Shown here: piece by piece, positions 10,834-22,800 of the stretch
How the letters are laid out: every line of letters starts with the position of its first letter
Numbering within the stretch: the first letter of the stretch is position 1
Origin: Actinomortierella ambigua
Lineage: Eukaryota > Mortierellomycota > Mortierellomycetes > Mortierellales > Mortierellaceae
DNA length: 64,000 nucleotides
Assembly: GCA_016098155.1 (NCBI GenBank)
Contig: JAAAJB010000078.1
Span: 21,308-85,307 of the forward strand
Direction: 5' to 3'
Notes under the pieces: generated by a model
Seen by the model: the letters and a program-made list of their open reading frames with translations, nothing else
Databases searched by the model: none
What the model was told of the DNA's origin: nothing
Position numbers and translations under genes: made by a program

Positions 10834-13597
10834 ATGCCGAGCGTCACATTGAATCGACCAGAGGACAGGGCCATGGTGAAACGGTTCCTGGCCTCGAGCA
10901 CCACCCGGATCATCACCTGCACCGTCGCGCGTCTGTATGTTGCCTACCCAGACCCAAATCATTGGACGTTTACCGGACTCATGGGTGCCGTTGGACTCGT
11001 ACAGACCAGCGACTCGGCCTTCTACCTGCGACTCGTGGATCTAATGGTGAGGAGCACCAAAAAAAAAAAAAAATTGCTCGGCTACCCACACACTCAGCAA
11101 TATTATTATTGCAGACCATGCAGGACTACTATTTTCGAGACAAGAATAGCCATGATTCTCACCAAACAGCTCTCTATTTTTTTTCTTTGGTGTATTTGAA
11201 ACTAGCATGGGAGTGGCATTCTGTGGGAGCAGGAGCTTTGTGCATCTCTAGACTACCAGGCTGAGCGACCATTCTTTCATACCTTCCAATCGGACGTAAG
11301 TCGAGAGAGCAAGTCAGATCCAAAAGACTGTTAGTGTTCAATCATCTTTCCACTCTGCACTGAGGCATATCACCAACGATGCTCTGTTCTTTTCTGTGTC
11401 GACAACAGAACTACCTTGCAGGCCTGTCGTTTGCAGACGAAAATGAAGCCAAGGTGTTTTGCAACAAGGTCCAGGGTCGGCACTCTCTTAAACCATGTAA
11501 GCCAGCCATCATTCTCTTGCTAGTTGGTTGCGAATGTTGTGGACCGGGCTGGGGACAACCAGCAGGAAAAGAAAGAAAAAGGGATGGAGGAGGGGGGGGG
11601 GGAAAGCACACGCATCAAAAACACCTGTGGCCGATCACGCGGACCATTTTGTGTACCTGGATTTGTGGTGTTTGGTTAATGTCATTGGATCTAGTGGGTA
11701 GTGTATGTGGTGCCCCTATGTCCCCCCTCTCTCCCTTTTGCTCCTTTTGCTCTTTTTTTTTTTTTTTTTTTTACCCCGTGTGACCTTACCAAGTCGAATG
11801 TCAAACCACCTTGGCAACTTTGTCTTTCCATGCTCCGATAGTCAGACTTGCAATGGCCGGCGCACATGGAGGTCTCCCGCAACGGACAAACTCTGGTATC
11901 AAGAAGAAGAAGATCGACAAGACACGAATCGGCCAGCCATCAGACTTTCGTCACCTCAGTCACATCGGATGGGATCCAGACGCAGGCTTTGAGGTACCCC
12001 ATCTTGTTCTCTTCAATCTCAGGACCCTCATGTCTATGTGGGTCGGCTATTTCTGACCTTCTTCCTCTCTCTCTCTCTCTCTCTCTCTCTTCCTTTCTTT
12101 TTTACTCTACCTGCAAAGACCCAGAATATTGATCCAGCTTGGCTGTCTCTATTCGAAGAATTGAACCGCTTCGGCGTTAGCAAGCAACAGATCAACGAGA
12201 ATGCAGCGTTCATTTCAAGCTTTGTCAAGGCGCGCGGTGGTCCAACAGCAATGGCACTGGCTGGACCTGCTGCTGGAGAGAGAAAGGATGGCGGCGGGGG
12301 TCACCTGGATCTGAGGAGGATTGATTCACCTCCAGGGATGGCTTATTCGCCTCGATTAGGACCCAGCCTTCGACCACTCTCGCCCATTCCGATCGCGCCG
12401 ACGCCTCTCTCGGCAGTATCAGGAGCACCAGCGAGCCCTACAAATGCCAATCCTTTCCAGGGGTATCTCCCTGGCCCACTGGCTCAGATGCTGGCCAGCT
12501 TCACAGGATATACTTCGCGTCCTACATCCCCAACGCCGACATCGCCTCGCCTGTCAGCGACGCGTGCATTCCCTACTGCAGGTCAATCGATAGAGCAAGA
12601 GTCCAGCACTGTCAAGCCCCCGTACCTGCCACCTACCTCGCCAGAACTTGCAGTGTCGCAGATTGTCTTAGGGCAAATAGAAGATATGAATCAAAATGGT
12701 GACACAAATTCATTCATTCTGCACCAGCAGCAGCAGCAGCAGCAGCAACAGCAACAGCAGCAGCTTCTGCATGAGCATCTTCCGCCACCATCGCCTACGA
12801 CTGCGCTGCCAGCGTCTGTTCCAGCTCCTCCTCCACCTCCCCCTCCGCCACCTCCTCCGCCCCCGCCTCGGGCTGCACCAGTGTTCACATCTGATATGGC
12901 TCGGTTGGACCCAAAACAAGACTTTAGCGCCGACCTTGCACGTTTCGCGGAGGGACAGCAGCAGCAGGAACAACAAGCACAACATGGCGTATCGACTGAA
13001 ACGATAGAAGCACCTCCGATCGGCCACAGTCGTAGTGGCGATAGTCATGATGACGACGTATCATTGGGCGATGTCTTGGCTATCTCCTGTTCACCACCTG
13101 CTGCTGTTCCTTGTATTCCTCCTGCCCCTCCCGCTCCCCCACCACCGCCTTTGAGCACGCGTCCACTTCAGGCAATGCCGCCGCCACGCACTCAGTCTCC
13201 CCCCTCCGCACTTGTTGCCCCCGGTGTCCCTCCAATCAAGCATCCTATCCAGCGCCACGCGACTAGCGCAGCCATTCCCGGTCCTCCCCCTCCACCACTC
13301 GCTGCCTTAGCCCAGAATTCGCTGCTCGAAAGTATCCGAGATTCGGGAGGACTGGAAGGTTTACGCAGAATGGGTCGGCTTCGATCGCCACCTCCGCGCG
13401 CAGCCACGTCGCCCTCGCTACAACCGCACCATGCCCCCTCTGACCGTGGTGATCTGGTGGCGGCCCTTGTGGCGGCCCTGCAGAGCCGACAGCACCGGAT
13501 GGTGTATAGCGACGATGAGGGGGATGAGAGCGGATCCGGCAAGGGTCGTGATGTCAGTGATGATGGATGGGATGATGATGACGAAGAGGACGGATAG
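10834..13597 (+). CDS. LAS17: Wiskott-Aldrich syndrome protein homologue (WASP/Las17) with CRIB
   Basis: Exons 10834..11046, 11206..11295, 11409..11496, 11842..11993, 12119..13597; 673 residues. WH1 domain: residues about 10-130 (TRIITCTVARLYVAY, SGILWEQELCASLDY, PFFHTFQSDNYLAGLSFADE). CRIB/GBD: residues about 153-181, with a basic KKKK leader and IGQPSDFRHLSHIGWD. Helical region: WLSLFEELNRFGVS. A Pro-rich centre with a poly-Gln run and long poly-Pro tracts (profilin/SH3 ligands) follows. C-terminal VCA: a WH2-like SLLESIRDSGGLEGLRRM, then DLVAALVAALQSRQHRM and an acidic tail with one Trp (DDGWDDDDEEDG). WASP activates Arp2/3 for actin patch assembly and endocytosis. The CRIB suggests control by a Cdc42/Rac GTPase, a domain absent from yeast Las17. 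Intron 4 contains a (CT)n tract. Confidence 0.93.
12065..12090. repeat. (CT)n microsatellite in WASP intron 4
   Basis: About 26 bases of CT dinucleotides inside the intron, ahead of the CTGCAAAG acceptor. Confidence 0.85.
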
Positions 13598-13995
13598 CAA
13601 TATACGGGGCTTTAGGAGAGCCACTATTGCAAAAGGTTGTCATAGAAGAGTAATCTTTTTTTTTAGTACCTTAATGCACGGTTATTTCCGGCCCTTGATA
13701 TTCTTGAGACACTTAAAAGGAAGCCGCCCCCTTCTCTGAGAAGGTAACCGAGAAAAAAAAACGGTTGTGACTGAGAGCAACGAAGCAAAATAGAGGAGGC
13801 TGAGCTGTAGGCGCACAAAAGCGGTGCAATGACGAAAACCAGCAGGCAATAAATTCCGAGCGGCGCTACTATGTTTGGAAGTGCGAAGCTGACTGACGTT
13901 TAAAAAAAAAATTCACAACAGCTTGCAGCTCACAGTTATTGGACCTATCATGAATGTAGGGTGGTGGTACGAAGGGTGGACAAACAGGACGAGCC

Positions 13996-13997
<2 letters not shown>

Positions 13998-14027
<30 letters not shown>
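13998..14027. repeat. (GA)n microsatellite
   Basis: About 30 uninterrupted bases of GA, followed by further impure GA/GGA sequence. Confidence 0.85.
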
Positions 14028-14031
<4 letters not shown>

Positions 14032-14313
14032 AAGAGGGAGATAGAGAGAGGGGGAGGGAAGGAGGGGAGGGGGGAGAATGAGAATACACAGCAGCAGAGC
14101 AAGTACGTACAGTACATACAGTCGACAAAGACTTCTCCGGAAGAAAACAAGATAGAGAGAATGAGCTCTCTTCTCTTACTCTCTTTCTCTCTCCGGCGGG
14201 GTACACAAAGGACGGGAAGTGGGAAGTGGACGGAAAGTAAGACCGAAAACGGGTCCGTCTCCCCCCAGCCCAAATCTAAGCGTACAACAGCGTGTGTGAT
14301 CTGACCGTCCTCA

Positions 14314-14320
14314 ATAAAAG
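14314..14320 (+). promoter_or_regulatory. possible TATA element of the alternative oxidase gene
   Basis: ATAAAAG lies about 160 nt before the AOX ATG and upstream of a CT-rich and CCA-rich leader. Weak match with no supporting data. Confidence 0.25.
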
Positions 14321-14477
14321 GCGAGGGGGCCTGTCCCTCTTTTCCTGACAGAATCATCATCTTCACCCAATTTCCCCACAGCCATAGCATTCTCTCTCCA
14401 AAGCAGATCATCGCTTCCCTGTAACAACCACCACCACCACCACCACCACCACTACAACAACAACAATCCTCTTACCC

Positions 14478-15682
14478 ATGACCCTCGCTTTCAATTCACA
14501 GCTCGGACAGCGATCCTCAAGGCTCCTGCTCCAGCAGGCTCGTCTGCGCTCCACCACCGCCGGCTTTCACCACCTGGCTGCTCGCCCCATCGCGGCCGTT
14601 CCCACGCACGCTGTCCGAACAACCTTCCTTGGCCTGACAGGCGAGCCACCACACGGCCTTCAGCAGCAGAAGCGCGCCTTCTCGCTCTTTGGGCTGACCT
14701 CGTCCGCCGCTGCCGACAAGGGGCCCGAGGCAGTCCACCACGAGATCCCCGACGGGGTCCACCCAGTCCACCCACAACCCATCCGCAAAGAGTTTATGGG
14801 TCCCAAGCGTCTGACAACCGCGGATCTCGAAGCCATCCCTGTCAGGCTGGGCAAGCATCGCGAGCCTGCTGGCCTGAGTGATTGGGTGGCGTACCAGGTC
14901 GTCAAGTCGCTCCGCATCCCGGTCGACCTATTCTTCCGGACAAAGTATATCCATCGAGTCGTCATGCTCGAGACGGTCGCCGCCGTTCCTGGCCTTGTTG
15001 GTGCGTAAAACCATAAACCTTGTGATGCAAACTCTTTCCCTTTCTCCCCCCACGCCCCACGCCGCTTCTTTTTTGGATAGCCACATATGACTGACACTTG
15101 TGAGAATTTATTCTTTTTGTTTATTCAATAGGAGGCTTGCTTCGACACTTGCGATCACTGCGACGAATTAAGCACGACGGAGGCTGGATCCATCTGTTGT
15201 TGCACGAGGCCGAGAACGAGCGTATGCATCTGCTGACATGGATGCGAGTCTCCCAACCGACGCTCTTTGAGCGGTTCCTTGTGACGGCCGTCCAAGGCGT
15301 CTTCTTCAACGTCTTCTTCTTCCTGTACATGGTCTCGAACAAGACCGCCCACCGTGTCGTCGGCTATCTTGAAGAGCAGGCCGTCATCAGTTACACGCAC
15401 ATGATTGAGGAGATCGACCGCGGTGTCCTCGACAACGGCCCCGCCCCACAGATGGCCATCGACTACTGGAACCTGTGCCAGGACGCCTCTATCCGCGACC
15501 TGTGCTTGGCCATCCGTGCCGACGAGGCCGCCCATCGCGATACCAACCATTTCTTTGCTGATCGCATCATGATCGGCCAGGAGGATCTGCGCAAGGATGT
15601 GGACGAGGAGCTCAAGGCCAAGGGCATCGGCTCCTCGAACGAAGAAGCTGAAAAAGTATGGTCCAAGGCGAACAAGTACTAA
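14478..15682 (+). CDS. AOX: alternative oxidase, mitochondrial
   Basis: Exons 14478..15000 and 15132..15682; 357 residues, a usual length for fungal AOX. The N-terminus is an Arg/Ser/Ala-rich mitochondrial presequence (SSRLLLQQARLRSTT). The di-iron ligand motifs are all present: LET (about E165), NERMH (about E204, H207), LEEQAV (about E255-E256) and RADEAAHRD near the C-terminus. A hydrophobic hairpin (VQGVFFNVFFFLYMVS) fits monotopic insertion in the inner membrane. The enzyme is ubiquinol oxidase that bypasses complexes III and IV, reducing oxygen to water without proton pumping. The 131-nt intron is phase 1, inside the first di-iron region. The ATG is the first in the frame after a CCA/CAA-rich leader. 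It converges with chitin deacetylase, with 255 bases between the stops. Confidence 0.96.
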
Positions 15683-15937
15683 GTTTTTTTGGATCATGCT
15701 AAAGAAAAAAAAAAAAAAAAAAAAAAGCTCCCTCCCTTCCCTTCCACGCATGCTCTCTTTCCCCACACACACTGCATTTCGAAACACATATACAATTCTG
15801 AGACACCTGGCGTGTCACTCCTACCTTGTAACATAATTATAAATTCACGTTAAACTTATGCAAAACTGTGTGCTGAATGTCTGTGCTATTGCTATGTGTG
15901 GGACAAGGTCTATGTTGAGGTGGTGGTTGCTTATTTT

Positions 15938-16556
15938 TCACACCATTTGAAGGTAGCCAGCGCCAACTGCGACGGCAATGAACAGACCCAAGAGGGCCGT
16001 GGTGGCCTGCTGGTTAGCAGACGACGGGCTGGTGCTCGTGGTGGCATCGGACCGCTTAAAATCGCCCCCATGCTTGCCCCCCGGGGTGCCGTCGCCGTTT
16101 TCGCTACTGCTGGGCTTGAGAACAGCGCCATTGGGGCCCAATTTCGAGCCTCGCTGATAAGGAGATTCATCGGCCAGACACTGGGCCAAGTTCATGGGTC
16201 GCAGACCGTGCTGGATACCTATGGGAATCAAGCGCTTCGACAGCGAGATGGTCTCTGGCGTAAAGTCGTGTTCGAGCGTGATGGGCCCTGCTGCATGACC
16301 TGATTGGGACTTGATCTGATGCATGCGCGAGAGTGCGCGGTTGAAGGATTGAAACACCACGTCCTCTGAGACGTGGCGTTGTACCACCTGCCAGTCGTTG
16401 GTGTCCCAGCCGGGTGTCCAGATCACCGTCTTGTACCCGAGCTGGCGCAGGATCTCGCGGACGCGGTTATCCACGTCACCTTCAGAGCACAAGGCGACAG
16501 TGATACGAATGTGGGACGGAACAAGCGTCAGTTCAACTGGTCGCAATGTTCTCTCA

Positions 16557-16592
<36 letters not shown>

Positions 16593-17644
16593 ACTTACCA
16601 TACGGCGGGCGAATGTATTTGGTCGTCAAACCCGTGGCATCACGAATGATCTTTTCGGTCCACTTGATCTCGGCGACAATCTGCTGGTTGGTGAGGGTGG
16701 TCAGTCCGGCATGGGACCAAGCTATTTTTTTGTCATATTCCAAGGAGTCGTAGGAAGGAGTGCGCGTTGGTATTTTTCTCCATGTCACCATTTTTCTCAC
16801 CATATAACGCCATGTGTGCCAATTAGAGTAGAAAGTATCCGAAAAAGGACTTGAGAAAATAGAACTTACTATGCAAGGCAATGTGATGACCCTGAGCAAC
16901 CTGCGCGCGTAGAGTCTCGGGATATTCGAGGACGCGACTGCCGACGATGAAGAAAGTGGCGGTGAGCTTACGTTCCTGGAGGTAGCGCATCATGGTGGGC
17001 GTGTCTTCAGTCGGTCCATCGTCGTAGGTCAGACCCCAGTCATTGGTCTGTGGACAAGTGACAATGTCGTCACGAGCGACACAGCTATCGCAGGACCACC
17101 AGCACGACTTTGGGTCCACTTCGTCGTCTGGAGGACAGTTGGGGAAATGAGGTTCATCGGGCATAGAAGGGGCAACGGAGATTTTTGGCACCTTGGACCA
17201 GTCAATCTCCTTGAGCCATTGTTGGACCTGCGGGGAGTTGACGTCCGGGGTCCGGTCCTTTGGAGGGTACATCTCAGAGGCGATTCCTATGCCATTTTTG
17301 CTATGGCCGTGTGATGCCCCCTGCAGATGCTGATGGTGATGACCCTTGAGTCTATCACCTTTGGGCTTGCCACCTTTGAGTTTGTCACCTTGGTCGGGCG
17401 TTGACTGCTGCAAGCTGTCTGCAGATTTGTGGTAGATGACACCATGGTACTTGTGCTCGTGCTGCAGCCGAGGGGTGGGTACGGCAACGCCATCGTCGGG
17501 CTGAAGAGGCGCTGGATTCTCAGCCGGTGTCTGCTGCGCGGCGACAGGCAATATGAAGAGGGTTGCCAAGACTATCACAGCAATAACCCGGTGTCGACGT
17601 TGATGCCTGACGAATGGACGCTTGTAGTCACCCATTCTCATCAT
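15938..17644 (-). CDS. chitin deacetylase, GPI-anchored polysaccharide deacetylase
   Basis: Minus-strand exons 17644..16870, 16721..16599, 16479..15938; 479 residues. A signal anchor follows the start (RVIAVIVLATLFILPVAAQQ). A His/Lys-rich spacer and a cysteine-rich stretch (CWWSCDSC) come before the NodB homology domain. Catalytic motifs are TYDDGPTEDTP (metal and base Asp), HTWSHAGLT (metal His; the His-Thr codons are split by an intron), RPPYGDVD, and TPGWDTNDW followed by LEHD. The C-terminus is Ser/Thr-rich and ends in a hydrophobic tail (ALLGLFIAVAVGAGYL), typical of GPI attachment. The enzyme removes N-acetyl groups from chitin to make chitosan at the cell wall. The start at 17644 was chosen for the signal sequence; the frame stays open upstream to 17899, where the residues do not look like a signal. 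Intron 2 carries (GA)n on the sense strand. Confidence 0.93.
16561..16588. repeat. (TC)n microsatellite in chitin deacetylase intron 2
   Basis: 28 bases of TC on the plus strand, i.e. (GA)n in the sense of the gene, just after the 5' splice site. Confidence 0.9.
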
Positions 17645-18780
17645 TGAAGGGGGTTGAGTACAATAGCAACGAAGGGTAAGGAGCGAGCAGCCGAGCGAGA
17701 CTGGGAGGGTAGAGACTACAGCAAATGTTGATGATCGGCAAGTGGATGGAGAGGTGGGGTGGGGAGAGTGAGAGTGAAAGAATGAGCGAAGGATAGAGGG
17801 AGCAAAGATGAAAGACCTAACCTGTAAGACAGAGTGTCCATCATCACGAAACACGATTTCAAATGCAGTGTTACCGAACGCGACTTGTTGGTGGCACAAA
17901 GAGTTTGTAGTGAAAGTGCAATGCTCGTGAAAGTGGGAGGCACGGCATCCACGGGGAGATCTGTGTGTGCGTGTGTGCTAGAGAATTATGATAACAGAGA
18001 TAGATAGTGGTTTGTTGGTGGCATCCAGAATATGAGCTGGAACAGTTGAAGGGTCCATGACAACGTTTTGTCTCGTTCGGGTGTTCAGTTCAAACAGAGA
18101 ACAGTGTCTCAGTGGGTATGGCGGGCTGCAGCGGCTGGTAGCCAAGAGTTGTCTCTTCCAACCCAACCCCGCATCAGTTGTCTCTTGTGCCATTGAAGCA
18201 AGAAAGCTGGCTATTGTTCATGATTGGCCACAAAAAAAAAAAAGATTTCGGTATGGGTACAGCAGTGTGTAAGGATGATGCCACCTCGTCTCCTGCTGGA
18301 CATCAGATGATGTTGTGGTGGTGGTGGTGTTGCTGAGCCAAGGCGTTGTGGATAATCAGTCTGCTGTCTTGCCCAGTTGGTGGCTGGCTTGCCATTAACC
18401 CTATTGTTGTAAGGGAGGGGAGGGGGAGATGGGGTGGTGTTCCCCTCACTCCACTCTCCGCATATGGAATAGTAGATTGAGAATGCGATCGTCGCGCCAC
18501 TCTCATCATCCAGCAGATAGTAGGTAACTGCGTGGTTGAGGAAGGGAAGGGAGGAGTCGAGACGAGTCTCATAAAAAGGGCGCGCTTTTGTTTTTCCTCG
18601 ATGGGTTGGCTGGAGCCTTGTTCTATGTATGTTCGATGCTACTACGGATGTCGCACGCAGGGTGGGGAGGCAGGCGTGTCCCCCAATTCTTCTTTAACAT
18701 GACATGCACCCACACTCTCCCCGAGACAACCGGGGAGGGGGAGAGAGGAGAAGAGAAGGGGTAGAAGAAGAGGGAGGGTT

Positions 18781-18830
<50 letters not shown>

Positions 18831-19484
18831 AACAGCAACACACGATTGCCGACCAGACTTGTGAAATACAGCCATCTGATTGGCCAGATCGGCCCATCAG
18901 GCCACCTCGCCCTGCGCTGCAAATAACAATCAGTCTCCTCATCATAGGCCCTTTACAGCAACAGCAGCATCGGCAGCAGAAACAGCACGGCAACACTTTG
19001 TCCCTGTCCCCATCACTCCTCACCTCACTCAGTCAACTCTTCATAACTGAGCGGGTTGCCAAGGAATTCATTGTTCCCTTTTGATTCCATCACCATCACC
19101 ATCAACCCTATATTGCATTGCATTGCATTGCAGTCCATTCCATTCCATTATCGCCTTCCCTCCCTCTCTCTGTCTCTCTCTCACTCTGTCTCCCTCTCTC
19201 TCTCTGTTCCTGTCTCGCCACTTGTCCAATACCCGGCCTACTTACTGCCTACCGTGCCTTCCATCCCAACCTACACATCACCCGCTCTCCCGAGTGCCTG
19301 ACGAGTAAATCGCTTGCCAGTGTAGGTGCATGCATGTCCTTTGTTTCCACAATCACTCTTATCCACTCCATTCCACCATTCCACCATTCTACTACCACTA
19401 CCACCACTACCACCACCACCACCACCACCACCACCACCACAATTCCTCCACTTACATACGTTCTTTCTTCCTCCTTCCAACAGC
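17645..19484. other. divergent promoter region, chitin deacetylase (-) and SREBP (+)
   Basis: 1.84 kb with no supportable gene. It includes (CAG)n at 18782-18817, CT-rich leader DNA at 19150-19210 and (ACC)n at about 19403-19440. A pyrimidine tract ending TTCCAACAG lies just before the SREBP ATG and resembles a 3' splice site, so the SREBP leader may be spliced. Confidence 0.5.
18782..18817. repeat. (CAG)12 trinucleotide repeat
   Basis: Twelve consecutive CAG units followed by CAA/CAG mixtures, about 670 bases before the SREBP start. Not in a recognisable coding region. Confidence 0.85.
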
Positions 19485-19801
19485 ATGTTCCTGCACGCTG
19501 GGAACCCTCTCCTGGGTACTGCCTCGGCAGGTGTCTCTCAGCCGGGGGGTGACCTCCAGGACCTCTTCATGTGCGAGACCTACTTTGACGAGTACACCAA
19601 CACTGGCCCGACTGTTGACAACGATCTTCAGCACCAGCACCAACAGCTCTTGCTCCAGCAGCAGCACCTGCAACAACAGTTGCTTCAGCAACATCAGGTG
19701 CTTCAACAGCAACAGCAACAACAACAGCAACAGCAGCATCAGCCTCTTCCACCACCACCACTGCCTCTGCAACACCACCACCACCATCCCCAACCAACAC
19801 C

Positions 19802-19835
<34 letters not shown>

Positions 19836-22800
19836 CAACAGCCACAGCAACAACCATCAAACTTTGAGCTGTCATTGCAAGCATTCCTATCTCTTCAGCA
19901 ACAACAGCAACAGCTGCAGGCACAGCTGCAGCACCAGTTGCAACAACAACAGCAACAACAGCAACAACAACAGCAGCAACAGTCGCAACTTGCTGCTCTC
20001 CAGTGGGCCTTGGCCAACGCCAACGCCAACGCCAGCGCTGCTGCTGCTGCTGCCGCCGCCGCTGCCGCTGCAACGGGCATCACCACCAAACCTCCACACT
20101 CGTTGCCCTCCCTTACCGCGCTACCTATTGTCAGCAGCAGTGGTCCAGCGCTGTCCGACACGTCGAGCATTTTTGGCTCGCCACCACCCTCGTCGTCATC
20201 CGACCTGATGTCGGCCCTCTCTCCAGGCTCAGATACCCTCATGCTCCCACTGTCGCCTAGCCCTCGGATGGAGGACGACCATGGCCTGTCCCCATTGTTG
20301 CTGTCGTCCTTGGCTGCCCAGCAAAACGCAGAGAAAAAGCCCGATGTTGCTGCCTTGGAGGATGCCCTGTCCTCTGCAACGACGGCGACCGCCACCACCA
20401 CCACACAGACAAAGCCCAAATCCAGGGCGACGAAGCGGCAATCGCCAGAAATCGAAAACGACGCCGAAATGTCCATCACGACGACTTCCTCAACGACAGC
20501 CTCGTCCAAGGACAGTCCAAAGCGGACCAAGCGGACAGCATCGACTAAGAAGACCAAGGCCGCTTCATCGGCATCTTCGTCCAAGGCCAAGCATGGATCC
20601 GACCAGAGCGATCTTGACATGTCTTCGTCATCGTCGTCGTCGTCAACGCCTTCTCCACCGACTCTGGCCCAACAGCTCCCTCCGGGGATTCATGGCGCCG
20701 ACGGCTCGCTGACCCTCTCGTCCTCGACCGCCGGGTTCTTTCCAGCCTTGAATACCACGGCTTCTACCACGAACGCCACCACGCCGACTTCTCCCGGCAT
20801 GATCCCGTTTGCTCAGACGACCACCCCATTGTTGCGGATGGTGCCCGGGGTCGGGATGCAGACCACCGCTGTCGCTGGCTTTGATCCAGCAAAGTTTGCA
20901 GCCACCGCTGCTATCGCCACTGGAGGTGTTGTAGGAAGGTCCATGCTCCCGGGCATGGACCCATCATCGACGACGGTCGCTGGTGTAGGTGCACCTGGCG
21001 TGCCAATCTCTTCTTCACAACCACAACCACAGGCACAGACGCAACCACCACCACAACAACAGCAACAACAGCAAAAGATTGCAATCACACGGCTCAAGCC
21101 TCCACCAACGGCCCATTCATCGAGCACGGCGGTCGCAGCAGCCATGAACCAGGGCTTACAGCCGACGAAGCAGCAAAAGAAGGTGGCGCACAACGCGATT
21201 GAGCGACGGTACCGAAACAACATCAACGACCGCATCAGTGATCTCAAGAATGTCGTGCCGGCGTTATGCAACATCAAGGCCAAGGATGACAAAGAAGGAG
21301 GAGGAGGCGGTGGCGGTAGTAGTGTCGGAGGCGATCAGGAGAACGACGACGAGGACGACGATGCGGATGGAATCCAACGTGCAACCAAGCTCAACAAGGC
21401 GACGATCCTACGCAAGGCGACCGAGTACATCATCTGTCTGCAGAAACGCGAGCAAGGGCTCAAGGTCGAGAACCAGGCCCTTCGTGACCTGTTGACTTCT
21501 TTGCCCGGCGGTACAGAGCTGTTGGAACATCATCAGGTCGAATGGGCCAAGGACAGGGAGCAACAGCAGGCAGGCATGACGACAACCGGCGCACCAGCGT
21601 CTTCGTCGGCCAACGACGAGTCGTCGTCGGAGGACTCGTCCAACGAGCCCTCGACGCCTCCGCCGTCCTCGACCTCGGCCTCGGCCATCGGCAGTAGCCC
21701 CTCGCGTGTGTTGATGGCCGTCTTTATGAGTGTGACCTTCTTTGCCAACCCTGGATCGGACTCGGGCCACCACGGCCTGTACGACGCCGCCGCTGCGTCC
21801 GGTGGGGTGGCACCGTCGTCGATGGTCTTTGGACGCATGGGCTCTCGAGTGCACGATGCGTCGTCGTCGTCCAAGTTGGCTGCGTCGCCCTTGTCGTCGT
21901 CGTCGTCGATATCGTCGTGGGCCGTGGGTCTGGGGAGCCAGGTGCTTGTGTTGGAGCCCTGGGCGATCGTGCGGACAGTGTTGTTCATGGGCTGTCTGCT
22001 CGCGCTCGTGTTCTGGCCCAACGGACGACAACAACGCAGCACTGCCGGTGATGCTCATGGTCATGGTCGTACCCGTCGCCACCACCACCATCACCATCGT
22101 CGGCTCACACAGTCCAAGATGCCGCGGATCACACGATCGACAACGCCACGCCAGGCGGCCGAGTCGCTGACGCGGGAGCTGCAGGAGCGGGTGCCGACGT
22201 CGACGGTGGGCCTTGTGTTGGCGCTGACGTTGGAACTGTGGCGGTGTCTGTGGATCCGCCTGGGTCTGTACCCGGAGCAGAAGGATCTGCGGCGGCCGGA
22301 TGTGTGGGCGCGATTGGTGGAGGTGCAAATGTCTGGAGGAGGAGCAGGAGCAGAACCCGCAGTGATGACGAGGCATGGACGGTTCATGCTGCTGTACACG
22401 ATTGTACGGACGTTGGACGAGTACACCAACGCACGCCGGGTCCCGCCCGCTCGAGTCTTTGCCACGGCCGCGCTGGCCTTTTACGTGGCGCTGCGGACGG
22501 CGTGTAAGCCGATCGCGACGCTGGTCGCCCAGCAGTTTTTGGAGAGCGCTCGATGGGCGGCGCGGGTGTATGGCCTTGGCCATGGTGGGTTGAGTCATCG
22601 TGGAGATGGTGGCAGCAGCAGCAGTGATGAAGAGGATGATAGCTCGATGGATGATGATGAGGATGGAGCGGAGAAGGAGCAGGATCGTTGGCTGGCCCAC
22701 ATGTTGCAGGTCGATGTGGGGTCGGCCGGTTGGAAGAAGAGCGTGTTGGAGATTGAGGCCGTGATGCTGCACCAACAGGACCGGGTCTCGCCCGCCGTCG

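Larger units (their letters stand above)
13598..14477. other. intergenic, alternative oxidase promoter region
   Basis: 880 bases between WASP and AOX. They hold a (GA)n tract at 13998-14027, a CCCTTCTCTGAGAAGG-like inverted repeat near 13728-13745, and a (CCA)n run at about 14427-14450 in the presumed AOX leader. No gene seen. Confidence 0.5.

Noticed and set aside
19626..20073. Long minus-strand frames opposite the SREBP Gln-rich region
   Set aside because: Antisense of CAG/CAA repeats (poly-Leu/Val/Ala); the plus strand encodes the bHLH and membrane domains in one frame.
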